A stretch of 8,724 nt of DNA from Nitrospina sp. Its GTDB lineage: Bacteria > Nitrospinota > Nitrospinia > Nitrospinales > Nitrospinaceae. The stretch is taken from contig SMVT01000096.1 in assembly GCA_004357365.1 (NCBI GenBank), positions 1 to 8,724 of the forward strand, in the 5' to 3' direction. Shown one piece after another: positions 1-6,427 of this stretch. Below the pieces are notes generated by a model. That model was not told where the DNA came from and made no database searches. It saw only the letters and a program-made list of their open reading frames with translations. Both the position numbers and the translations under genes were made by a program. Within the stretch, counting starts at the first letter, position 1, and each line of letters starts with the position of its first letter.

Positions 1-1301
1 AACATGGCATAGGTCAGACGGTCCGCGTCGTTTTTGGCCTTGTCTCCCACTTCCGCGACCACCGTATCCCATTCCGGCACCAACAGGTCGGCGGGACGGC
101 AGTCGATCATCTTCTGGCCCTTCGCCACTTTCTCCAAAAGTTCCGGATCGATTGCCGCCGGGAGTTTGCCGTATTTGCCCAGTATGCATTCGCGCGTTTC
201 CTTGGTGATGATCTTGTAGCGTTCGCCGGTCAGCACGTTCAACGTGGCCTGCGAGCCGACAATCTGGCTGGTGGGGGTGACCAGCGGCGGGTATCCCAAA
301 TCTTTCCGCACGCGGGGCACTTCTTTCAGCACTTCCTCGAGTTTGTCGAGGGCGTTCTGTTCCCGCAGTTGGTTTTCCATGTTGGAGATCATGCCGCCGG
401 GTATCTGTGATTCGAGAATTTTGATATCCACGCCCACGAAGTTGCTTTCAAACTTGGCGTAATGCTTGCGGACCTCCTTGAAGTAGTCGGCGATTTCTTC
501 CAAAAGGTGCAGATCCAGCCCGGTGTCCCGCGGCGTTCCCTGGAGGGCGGCCACCACGCATTCGGTGGCGTAGTGTGAGGTCCCCATGGACATCGAGGAG
601 ATGGCGGTATCGACCATATCGACTCCCTGATCGATGGCGCACTGGATATTCATCCCCGCCAGTCCGGTGGTGGAGTGGGTGTGGAGATGAATGGGAATCT
701 TGATGGTGTTTTTGATTTCGCTGATCAAAGCAAGGGTCGTCTGCGGGGTCAGCAGGCCCGCCATGTCCTTGATGCACAGGATGTCCGCTCCCAGGTCGAC
801 CAGATCCCGGGCCATCTTGATATACAGCTCGATGTTGTGCACCGGGCTGACGGTGTAACTGATGCAGCCTTCCACCGTGGCGCCGCATTTCTTGGCGGTT
901 TTGACCGCGACTTCAATATTGCGCAGATCGTTGAGCGCGTCGAAGATGCGGAAAATATCGATCCCCACGTCGGACGATTGTTTGACGAAGCGCTCGACGA
1001 TATCGTCGGCGTAATGGCGGTAACCCACGCAGTTTTGTCCCCGGAGCAGCATCTGGAACGGAGTCTTGGGCATTTTCTTTTTGAGTTGCAGGCACCGCTC
1101 CCACGGGTCTTCGTTCAAAAAGCGGATGCAGGTGTCGAACGTGGCGCCGCCCCACATCTCCAGCGAGAAGAAGCCGACGGAATCCAGCTTTTCCGCGATC
1201 GGGAGCATATCCTCGGTTTTCATGCGGGTGGCCAGCAACGACTGATGGGCGTCTCTTAAAACCACTTCCGTAATTTTAAGGGGATTCGATGTCGTGTTCA
1301 T
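1..1301 (-). CDS. oadA: Pyruvate/oxaloacetate carboxyltransferase subunit (PycB/OadA type), 3' end outside window
   Basis: This encodes the carboxyltransferase subunit of a biotin-dependent enzyme, either two-subunit pyruvate carboxylase (PycB) or oxaloacetate decarboxylase alpha (OadA). It moves CO2 between carboxybiotin and pyruvate/oxaloacetate. 433 residues are visible from the ATG at 1301. The TIM-barrel signature RDAHQSLLATRM lies at residues 16-27 and EMWGGATFD at 48-56. The metal-site pattern is complete: Asp17, Lys178 in CIKDMAG (the lysine that is carbamylated in the family) and His207/His209 in LHTHSTTG. The second conserved domain shows QIPGGMISN at 299-307 and GYPPLVTPTSQIVGSQA at 336-352. 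The visible part ends in DRLTYAM, just before the usual FPQ and the linker to the biotinyl domain, so the window edge cuts the gene. An AAGGA lies 10 bases before the ATG. No biotin carboxylase (PycA) or OadB/OadG gene is in view, so carboxylase and decarboxylase cannot be told apart. The family assignment is firm. Confidence 0.95.
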   Translation of the reverse strand, partial: MNTTSNPLKITEVVLRDAHQSLLATRMKTEDMLPIAEKLDSVGFFSLEMWGGATFDTCIRFLNEDPWERCLQLKKKMPKTPFQMLLRGQNCVGYRHYADDIVERFVKQSSDVGIDIFRIFDALNDLRNIEVAVKTAKKCGATVEGCISYTVSPVHNIELYIKMARDLVDLGADILCIKDMAGLLTPQTTLALISEIKNTIKIPIHLHTHSTTGLAGMNIQCAIDQGVDMVDTAISSMSMGTSHYATECVVAALQGTPRDTGLDLHLLEEIADYFKEVRKHYAKFESNFVGVDIKILESQIPGGMISNMENQLREQNALDKLEEVLKEVPRVRKDLGYPPLVTPTSQIVGSQATLNVLTGERYKIITKETRECILGKYGKLPAAIDPELLEKVAKGQKMIDCRPADLLVPEWDTVVAEVGDKAKNDADRLTYAM

Positions 1302-1327
1302 TCCGAGTCAATCCTTAAGATGACAGT

Positions 1328-1345
1328 TTCCCTGTTTTCAGGGAA
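1328..1345. promoter_or_regulatory. Perfect hairpin in the leader of the carboxyltransferase gene
   Basis: TTCCCTG and CAGGGAA form a perfect 7-bp stem around a TTTT loop. It lies 27-44 bases upstream of the carboxyltransferase ATG and 43-60 bases upstream of the possible small ORF at 1388. It overlaps the candidate -35 of a plus-strand promoter at 1335-1362, so it could be an operator or a leader hairpin. No T-run follows on either strand, so it is not a classical terminator. The function is inferred; only the symmetry is observed. Confidence 0.35.
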
Positions 1346-1362
1346 TCCTGATTGCTTACAAT
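1335..1362 (+). promoter_or_regulatory. Candidate sigma-70 promoter for the 40-residue ORF
   Basis: TTTTCA (1335-1340, 4 of 6 to TTGACA) and TACAAT (1357-1362, 5 of 6 to TATAAT) are separated by 16 bases. Transcription would begin near 1369, about 20 bases before the ATG at 1388. The -35 is weak and overlaps the hairpin at 1328-1345. It is proposed only because a small ORF with a purine-rich leader lies directly downstream. Confidence 0.22.
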
Positions 1363-1387
1363 ACAGTGCTCCGGTCTGTTGGAGGAT

Positions 1388-1510
1388 ATGAAAAAATCAA
1401 TCAATTCATTGGGAAAACGAATAAGGGTGTGGAGGCGCGTCGACCCGACCGATTATTCGTCTGAAAGGAAACAGGAGAATACTAATCAATCAGGGGGTCA
1501 AAATCAATGA
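1388..1510 (+). CDS. Possible small basic protein, 40 residues, unrecognised
   Basis: This is an open frame of 40 codons from ATG to TGA between two minus-strand genes. It begins MKKSINSLGKRIRVWRR and ends GGQNQ. The N-terminal 17 residues carry seven Lys/Arg; the second half is polar and rich in Ser, Asn, Gln and Glu. No membrane segment or known domain is visible. A GGAGG sits only 2 bases before the ATG, which is closer than ideal for a ribosome binding site. A candidate promoter (1335-1362) is in place. The stop codon lies 8 bases from the convergent trkH stop. The inverted repeat at 1417-1460 falls inside the frame, and a chance ORF of this length is quite possible. I could not match it to a known family. 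Confidence 0.22.
   Translation: MKKSINSLGKRIRVWRRVDPTDYSSERKQENTNQSGGQNQ
1417..1460 (-). terminator. Wide inverted repeat, possible weak terminator after trkH
   Basis: ACGAATAA (1417-1424) and TTATTCGT (1453-1460) are perfect 8-base inverted arms around a 28-base GC-rich spacer. Read on the minus strand, the structure ends with a short TTTT. It lies about 58 bases beyond the trkH stop, between trkH and the carboxyltransferase gene. The AT-rich arms and long loop make a poor intrinsic terminator, so an operator is an equal alternative. No better terminator was seen in this gap. Confidence 0.25.
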
Positions 1511-1518
1511 AATAGTGG

Positions 1519-2988
1519 CTATTTCCTCCAGGTGACAGGCAGAAACAGCAGCAGGATGCCGAAAATTTCGAGGCGGCCCATTAACATCCATAAAATTAAA
1601 ATCCATTTTCCGGCTTCCGGAAGGGCGGCATAATTCGCGGTGGGGCCGACCTGCCCCATACCGGGCCCGATATTGAACAGGCAGGCGACGGATGCACTGA
1701 GCGCCGTGGTCAAATCGACGCCCATCCACGCCAGGGCGATGCATCCCGTCACCGTCAGCCCCAGGAACATTCCCGCCAGCGCCACCACGTTCATCACATA
1801 ATCCGTCGGCAGGGGTTTTTTGCCTACCTTGATGCGCACCACCGCGCGCGGATGAATCAGTTTCTGCAGTTCCCGGACAATGACTTTGAACAGAATAATG
1901 ACCCGGATGATTTTAAACGAGCCGCTGGTGGAGCCGGAACAGGCGCCCACCATCATGATGACCACCAGGAGGATTCTGAGGTAATCGGGCCACAGGTTGA
2001 AATCGTCGGTGGTGTAACCGGTGGTGGAGTTGATGGAAACGACGTTGAACGCCGCCCGCCGGAACGCGTGTTCCAGACTATCGCCGGTGGCGTGCGCCAG
2101 GCCGAGGGTGGTGACGGCCACCGCGATGACGATCATCAACACGTAAAAACGTAACTCCGGATTCTGGAAAACGACTTTAAAGTTTCCCAGAATAAGATTG
2201 TAATGCAGTGCGAAGTTCACCCCGCCCAGGAACATGAACAGGATGATGACGGTTTCAAAATAGAGGTTGTTGAAATGCCCGACGCTGGCCTGGTGGGGCG
2301 AGAAGCCTCCCGTGGCCATGGTTGAAAACGTGTGGCAGACCGCGTCGAACAGTTCCATCCCCCCCGCCATGAGCAGGACGATTTCCGCCAGCGTCAGTAC
2401 CAGGTAGGTTTTCCACAAAACTTTCGCGGTTTCCGCGAGGCGCGGTTTCATGCGCTCCACCGTGGCGCCGCCCGGGATTTCGGCCTTGAACAACTGGAAA
2501 CTGCCGATCCCCAGCGCCGGGAAGATGGCCAGCGACAGGATGATGATGCCCATGCCGCCCAGCCATTGCATCAGGTTCCGCCAGAACAGAATGCCGTGGG
2601 GCAGCGTGTCGATGTGGGTCAGGATCGATGCGCCGGTGGTGGTGAACCCGCTCATGCTTTCGAAATAGGCGTCGACGAACTGCGGGCAGATGCCCGTCAG
2701 ATAAAACGGCAGGGCTCCGAAAAAGGTGATGATGAGCCAGGCCACGCCGACGATGACGAAACCTTCCCGCTCCCGAAGTTTTTCAATGCCGGGCGGCAGC
2801 AGTTTCCAGAGCAGCAGGCCGGTAACGCCGGAGCCGATACAGGACGCGAGAAAAGCCGCCTGCGGCGTCCATTGAGGGTTCGGCGCGGGATCGGCATAGT
2901 AAAGCGACACCGCCAGCGGCACCAGCAGGATGCCGGAAAGCAGAATCAGCAGGATGCCGATAACATTGAAGATCGCCTTGAGGTTCAT
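1519..2988 (-). CDS. trkH: TrkH-family potassium uptake protein
   Basis: This is the potassium-conducting integral membrane subunit of the Trk system. At 489 residues it has the usual family length. All four pore-loop filter segments are recognisable: SGFTTTGAS at 113-121, TMATGGFS at 223-230, NSTTGYTTDD at 320-329 and FNIGPGMG at 438-445. The segment GACSGSTSGSFKIIR at 348-362 matches the intramembrane gating loop after the third filter. Many hydrophobic helices run through the protein, beginning at residues 8-30. The ATG shares its A with the last base of the trkA stop (TGATG), and no Shine-Dalgarno is visible before it, so translation is probably coupled to trkA. It is the last gene of the minus-strand run. 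The chemistry follows from the family; partnership with the adjacent TrkA is inferred from gene order. Confidence 0.95.
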   Translation of the reverse strand: MNLKAIFNVIGILLILLSGILLVPLAVSLYYADPAPNPQWTPQAAFLASCIGSGVTGLLLWKLLPPGIEKLREREGFVIVGVAWLIITFFGALPFYLTGICPQFVDAYFESMSGFTTTGASILTHIDTLPHGILFWRNLMQWLGGMGIIILSLAIFPALGIGSFQLFKAEIPGGATVERMKPRLAETAKVLWKTYLVLTLAEIVLLMAGGMELFDAVCHTFSTMATGGFSPHQASVGHFNNLYFETVIILFMFLGGVNFALHYNLILGNFKVVFQNPELRFYVLMIVIAVAVTTLGLAHATGDSLEHAFRRAAFNVVSINSTTGYTTDDFNLWPDYLRILLVVIMMVGACSGSTSGSFKIIRVIILFKVIVRELQKLIHPRAVVRIKVGKKPLPTDYVMNVVALAGMFLGLTVTGCIALAWMGVDLTTALSASVACLFNIGPGMGQVGPTANYAALPEAGKWILILWMLMGRLEIFGILLLFLPVTWRK

Positions 2989-4355
2989 CAGGAGAAGAAC
3001 GAGGATTTTTTGCCGAAGATTTTTTCGATTTTACCGATGCAGTCCGGCAGGGTCACCACGATCACCGTGTCGCCTTCCAGGATTTCGGTGGACCCTCCGG
3101 GCACCACCATTTCGCCGTCCACTCGCAAAACGGCGCCGATGATGGAATGCTCCGGCATGTGGAGCTGGTTGATGAGGCGGCCGGCCGCCGCGCTTTCGGC
3201 GCTGATTACGATTTCCAGCACCTCGGCTTCGCCTTCGATCAGTTTGTACAGATTGACCACCTGCCCCTTGCGCAGATGCTTGAGAATTTCCGAAACGGTG
3301 ATCAGCCGGGGGTTGATAGTGACATCTATTCCGATGGAATCCAGGATGGGCAGGTAATCCGGATCGTTGGTGATGACGGCGGCCCGCTTGGCGCCGTGCT
3401 TTTTGGCCAACAGGGCGGAGAGGATGTTCATTTCGTCGTTGTTGGACAGGGCGAGAAACAGATCCGCGTCTTTCATATTAATGTCGTTGAACAGATCCGG
3501 GTCGGTGCCGCTTCCGTGCAGGATCACCGTGTCCTCCAGGGTGTCCGCCGCTTCGTTGGCCTTTTCGAGGGAGGGTTCGATGATGGAGACGTCGCTGATG
3601 AATTCATTCAGTTCCCGGGCCAGGTGGACCGCTATCTGGCTGGCCCCGTAGATGATGATCTTCTGGATTTCATCCACCTGCCTGTTGAGCATGGGCAGAA
3701 TCAGCGGCAGAAAATCGTGGTCGACCAGAACGTAAATTTTGTCACCCGCCTGGATCCGGTTTTCGTATTTCGGGATGATCATTTTGCCTTCGCGCACGAT
3801 CGCCACCACCAGGAAGGCGTTGAGTTCGCACACTTCGCGGATTTCCTCGATGGTTTTGCCGGCCAAAGGCGCGTCCGCCGGCACGTCGAATCCGCGAAAA
3901 AAAATCTGGCCGTTGGCGAATTCGGCGACGTTCACCGCACCGGGGGTTTTGATGATCTTGAGAATGGAGTCGATGATGATCTCCGCCGGGTTGATGGCGT
4001 GGTCGACAAACAGTTCCTCCGGTTTGAAGACCTGGCTCTCGCCGGTCAGTTCCATGTTGCGCAGGCGGGCGAAACGTTCCTTCACTTCGAACTTATGAGC
4101 GAGGAAGCACACCATCAGGTTGATCTCGTCCTTGTCGGTGACGGCGATGACCATTTCCGCGTCGCGAATGCGCCCCTGGATCAGCGTGCTCGGCAGACAG
4201 CCGTTGCCGCGGACGGCGAGCACGTCCAGTTTCTCCGAGATCAGTTTGATTTTTTCGGGATCGGCGTCGATGATCGAAATGTCGTGGCCTTCGTGGGACA
4301 GTTCCTGCGCCAGGTTGAAGCCGACAATGCCGGCGCCGACGATAAGAATATTCAT
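2988..4355 (-). CDS. trkA: Trk system potassium transport regulator TrkA
   Basis: This is the peripheral cytoplasmic nucleotide-binding subunit that gates TrkH. The 455 residues hold two tandem RCK units, each a Rossmann-type TrkA-N domain followed by a TrkA-C domain. The first unit begins with ILIVGAGIVG (3-12), the acidic residue ending beta-2 is Asp30, and GNG is at 50-52. The second begins IIIYGASQIAVHLAREL (233-249) with Glu260 ending beta-2 and HGSGTD at 280-285. Its nucleotide loop has only the first Gly of the usual GxGxxG, so ligand preference may differ between halves. C-terminal RCK segments fall near 140-212 and 365-438. The length matches double-RCK TrkA. The gene starts 52 bases after the hflC stop, with only a weak CAGG before the ATG, and overlaps trkH by 1 base. 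Confidence 0.95.
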   Translation of the reverse strand: MNILIVGAGIVGFNLAQELSHEGHDISIIDADPEKIKLISEKLDVLAVRGNGCLPSTLIQGRIRDAEMVIAVTDKDEINLMVCFLAHKFEVKERFARLRNMELTGESQVFKPEELFVDHAINPAEIIIDSILKIIKTPGAVNVAEFANGQIFFRGFDVPADAPLAGKTIEEIREVCELNAFLVVAIVREGKMIIPKYENRIQAGDKIYVLVDHDFLPLILPMLNRQVDEIQKIIIYGASQIAVHLARELNEFISDVSIIEPSLEKANEAADTLEDTVILHGSGTDPDLFNDINMKDADLFLALSNNDEMNILSALLAKKHGAKRAAVITNDPDYLPILDSIGIDVTINPRLITVSEILKHLRKGQVVNLYKLIEGEAEVLEIVISAESAAAGRLINQLHMPEHSIIGAVLRVDGEMVVPGGSTEILEGDTVIVVTLPDCIGKIEKIFGKKSSFFS

Positions 4356-4390
4356 GGACCTGTGGGAAGGCTGGGGGTCGGGATCATAGC

Positions 4391-4402
4391 GGTCGGACGA
4401 CC
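4391..4402. repeat. 12-base near-palindrome between hflC and trkA
   Basis: GGTCG and CGACC flank a 2-base centre in the 52-base hflC-trkA gap. The loop is too small for a stable RNA hairpin, so a protein-binding site or chance are the likelier readings. There is no sign of a terminator here, which supports transcription continuing from hflC into trkA. Confidence 0.2.
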
Positions 4403-4407
4403 TTGGT

Positions 4408-5262
4408 TTACCGGGATTTGTGCAGGTACTTCAGAAAATCGGATTTTTCCGAGAGCAGGACCGTGGTGCCGGTTTGCAGGGAATTTTTGTACGCCTGCAT
4501 GGAGCGCATGAATGCGTAAAACTCCCGGTCCCGGTTGTACGCATCCGCGTAGATCTTAGTGGCGCGGGCGTCGCCGTTGCCGCGGATTTCCTGTTCCTTT
4601 CTATATGCTCGGGCGATCAGAATCACTTTTTCCTTATCGGTTCCCGCGCGGATCTTGGTGGCTTCTTCCGCGCCTTCCGAGCGGTATTTTTTGGCGATCC
4701 GCTCGCGTTCGGAACGCATGCGGTTGTACACTTTCTGGGCGTTGTCTTCCGGGAGGTCGGCCCGCTTGATGCTCACGTCCATCACGTCGATGCCGTATTC
4801 CGCCGCCTTGATATTGGCTTCATGGGTGACTTTTGCCATGATCTCTTCGCGCGTTATGGTCACCACGTCGATCAGGTTGTGCGTGCCCAGCTCCACCCGC
4901 AGTTCGGATTTGATGATGTCGTCCAGCCGGGACTCGCCCGCCCGTTCTGACTGCAACGTCTGCAGGAACAACAGCGGATCCTTGATGCGCCACATGCTGA
5001 AATTATCAATCACCATGGTTTTCTTGTCTCTGGTGATGATGTCGGCCGGCGGGGCGTCCAGCACCAGCAGCATTTTGGTGAAAAACCGGACCTCCTGGAG
5101 CAACGGAATCTTGAAGTACAATCCCGGCTTGGTGATCGTTTCTTTATACTCCTGGAATTGCAGGACAATGGCGTTCTGCTTCATGTTGACGGTGAACATC
5201 GACCCCGACAGAATCAGAATCAGCACGACCACAATGATGATAGAAATCGGTTTCATTTTCAT
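4408..5262 (-). CDS. hflC: HflC, SPFH-domain subunit of the FtsH-modulating complex
   Basis: This is a membrane-anchored stomatin/prohibitin-like protein that pairs with HflK. In characterised bacteria the HflKC assembly surrounds FtsH at the inner membrane and modulates its proteolysis. A single N-terminal membrane segment covers about residues 5-24, after MKMKP. The SPFH domain follows, with family-typical stretches QNAIVLQFQEY (29-39), KPGLYFKIP (45-53) and MVIDNFSMWRIKDP (83-96). The end of the domain, near GIDVMDVSIKRADLPE (157-172), leads into a charged, probably coiled region (RMRSERERIAKKYRSEG, 181-197). At 284 residues it is somewhat shorter than E. coli HflC. The ATG is 1 base after the hflK stop (TAATATG), and a second in-frame ATG two codons on could also serve. 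No FtsH gene lies in the window. Confidence 0.93.
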   Translation of the reverse strand: MKMKPISIIIVVVLILILSGSMFTVNMKQNAIVLQFQEYKETITKPGLYFKIPLLQEVRFFTKMLLVLDAPPADIITRDKKTMVIDNFSMWRIKDPLLFLQTLQSERAGESRLDDIIKSELRVELGTHNLIDVVTITREEIMAKVTHEANIKAAEYGIDVMDVSIKRADLPEDNAQKVYNRMRSERERIAKKYRSEGAEEATKIRAGTDKEKVILIARAYRKEQEIRGNGDARATKIYADAYNRDREFYAFMRSMQAYKNSLQTGTTVLLSEKSDFLKYLHKSR

Positions 5263-5263
5263 A

Positions 5264-6349
5264 TTATTTACCGGAGCGGTTGCCGAACGCCTCTCCCAGG
5301 TTTTGGGTCAGCGGCAGAATGGGCAGAATGCCGCCTTGACCTTCCGAGATAATGATCTTGTTCATGTGCGGATAGATTTCTTCCATCGTTTCCAGGTAAA
5401 TCCGTTTTTTGGTGACTTGCGGCGCTTTTTTGTATTCTTTATATTGCGCCAGGAACCGGTGCGCGTCACCCTTCGCCTTGTTGATCACTTCTTCCCGGTA
5501 GCCCTCGGCATGGGCGATGAGCTGGGCCGCTTTACCGCGTGCTTCCGGGATTATCGTGTTGCGGTAGCCTTTCGCCTCGTTGATGAAGCGGTCCTTGTCT
5601 TCCTTGGCGCTTTGCACGTCTTTAAAAGCGCTGTCGACCGCATTTGGCGGGCTGACGTCTTTGAGCTGGGCATTCAATATTTGAATGCCGCTTTCGTACT
5701 TGTCCAGAATGACCTGCATGGCATCTTTCACCTGGATTTGAATTTCCGCCTTGCCGACGGTCAGCACGTCGTCGATCGGCCGGTTGCCGATGATGCCGCG
5801 AATGGCGGTTTCGGCCACGTCGTGCACCGCCTTGGCCTGGTTGCGGATGTTGAACAGATAGTTCTTGGCGTCGACGATGTGGTACTGCACCACCAGGTCG
5901 ATATCGACGATGTTTTCGTCACCCGTCAGCATCAGCGATTCGTTGGGCCGGTCCTGTTCCTGGTTTCCCCGTTGGCGGAAACCCACGGTGGCGGCCCGCA
6001 CCTTGCGGACTGTCGGCGTCTCCACATGCTCGAAGGGTGAGGGGAGTTTGAATTGCAATCCCGGCGGGGTGGTGCGCACATATTCTCCGAAACGCGTCAC
6101 CACGCCGACTTCATCCTGCGCCACGGTGTACACCACGCTGGGACCGATCCAGAGGGCGAGCACCACCAGCAGTCCGATGATCAGGGTCTTGGGGGTCAGT
6201 TTGGGGATTTTAAAGGGCGGCATTTGAAACTGCGGGCCCCGGTCTTCGTCGCCCGGCCCGCCGCCGCGTCCCCCGCCGCCGCGACCCCGGCCCCGGGGGT
6301 CACCCGCTTCATGGATATCATCCCAGGCCATGTCGTGTTTATCGCTCAT
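5264..6349 (-). CDS. hflK: HflK, SPFH-domain partner of HflC
   Basis: This is the larger subunit of the HflKC complex, anchored in the inner membrane. Residues 16-40 are rich in Gly and Arg, as is common at HflK N-termini, and one membrane segment lies at about 55-74. The SPFH domain shows VYTVAQDEVGVVTRFGEY (73-90), TPPGLQFKLPSPFE (94-107) and LMLTGDENIVDIDLVVQY (139-156). A charged coiled region covers about 240-310. The C-terminal segment IISEGQGGILPILPL (333-347) is a family-like tail. HflK proteins often begin MAWN or similar, and here MAWDD starts at residue 7, so Met7 (6331) is an alternative start. The upstream ATG is kept because GGA lies near it while Met7 has no ribosome site. The 361 residues are shorter than E. 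coli HflK. The stop is 1 base from hflC. Confidence 0.93.
   Translation of the reverse strand: MSDKHDMAWDDIHEAGDPRGRGRGGGGRGGGPGDEDRGPQFQMPPFKIPKLTPKTLIIGLLVVLALWIGPSVVYTVAQDEVGVVTRFGEYVRTTPPGLQFKLPSPFEHVETPTVRKVRAATVGFRQRGNQEQDRPNESLMLTGDENIVDIDLVVQYHIVDAKNYLFNIRNQAKAVHDVAETAIRGIIGNRPIDDVLTVGKAEIQIQVKDAMQVILDKYESGIQILNAQLKDVSPPNAVDSAFKDVQSAKEDKDRFINEAKGYRNTIIPEARGKAAQLIAHAEGYREEVINKAKGDAHRFLAQYKEYKKAPQVTKKRIYLETMEEIYPHMNKIIISEGQGGILPILPLTQNLGEAFGNRSGK
6257..6286. repeat. 15-base tandem repeat in the HflK Gly/Arg-rich coding segment
   Basis: Two adjacent 15-base units (CCCGCCGCCGCGTCC and CCCGCCGCCGCGACC on the plus strand) differ at one position. They encode part of the Arg/Gly-rich N-terminal tail of HflK. 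With the C-runs at 6285-6288 and 6291-6294, the coding (minus) strand has four G-runs of 3-5 within 38 bases, a possible G-quadruplex. The repeat could vary in copy number without shifting the frame. Confidence 0.6.
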
Positions 6350-6390
6350 GATTTCCGTTCAGGTTAGAAGATTTTTGGAGCTTTGGGGCT

Positions 6391-6407
6391 CGGTTGCCGA
6401 TCAACCG
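6391..6407. repeat. Hairpin between the 288-residue gene and hflK
   Basis: CGGTTG and CAACCG form a perfect 6-bp stem around a 5-base loop in the 78-base gap. A smaller GAGC/GCTC pair lies next to it on the hflK side. No proper T-run follows on the minus strand, so a full terminator is unlikely. It may lower read-through or protect message ends, which is inference. Confidence 0.3.
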
Positions 6408-6427
6408 GGCATACCTTAACACAATGG

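Noticed and set aside
675..1259. Plus-strand open frame of 194 codons
   Set aside because: Antisense to the carboxyltransferase, whose catalytic motifs are intact throughout this interval.
1351..1362. Short ATTG/CAAT symmetry around the candidate -10
   Set aside because: Four-base arms in AT-rich DNA are expected by chance.
2332..3357. Plus-strand open frame of 341 codons across the trkA-trkH junction
   Set aside because: Opposite two well-supported genes, with no hydrophobic or motif structure of its own and no convincing ribosome site.
3147..4511. Plus-strand open frame of 454 codons, opposite trkA
   Set aside because: Antisense shadow of a clear double-RCK TrkA. The composition (rich in Asp, His, Gln, Val) is typical of reverse-frame translation.
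4559..6040. Long plus-strand open frame of 493 codons
   Set aside because: It lies wholly antisense to hflC and hflK, which have unmistakable family sequence. The translation has no coherent domain, and the openness follows from codon bias of the real genes.
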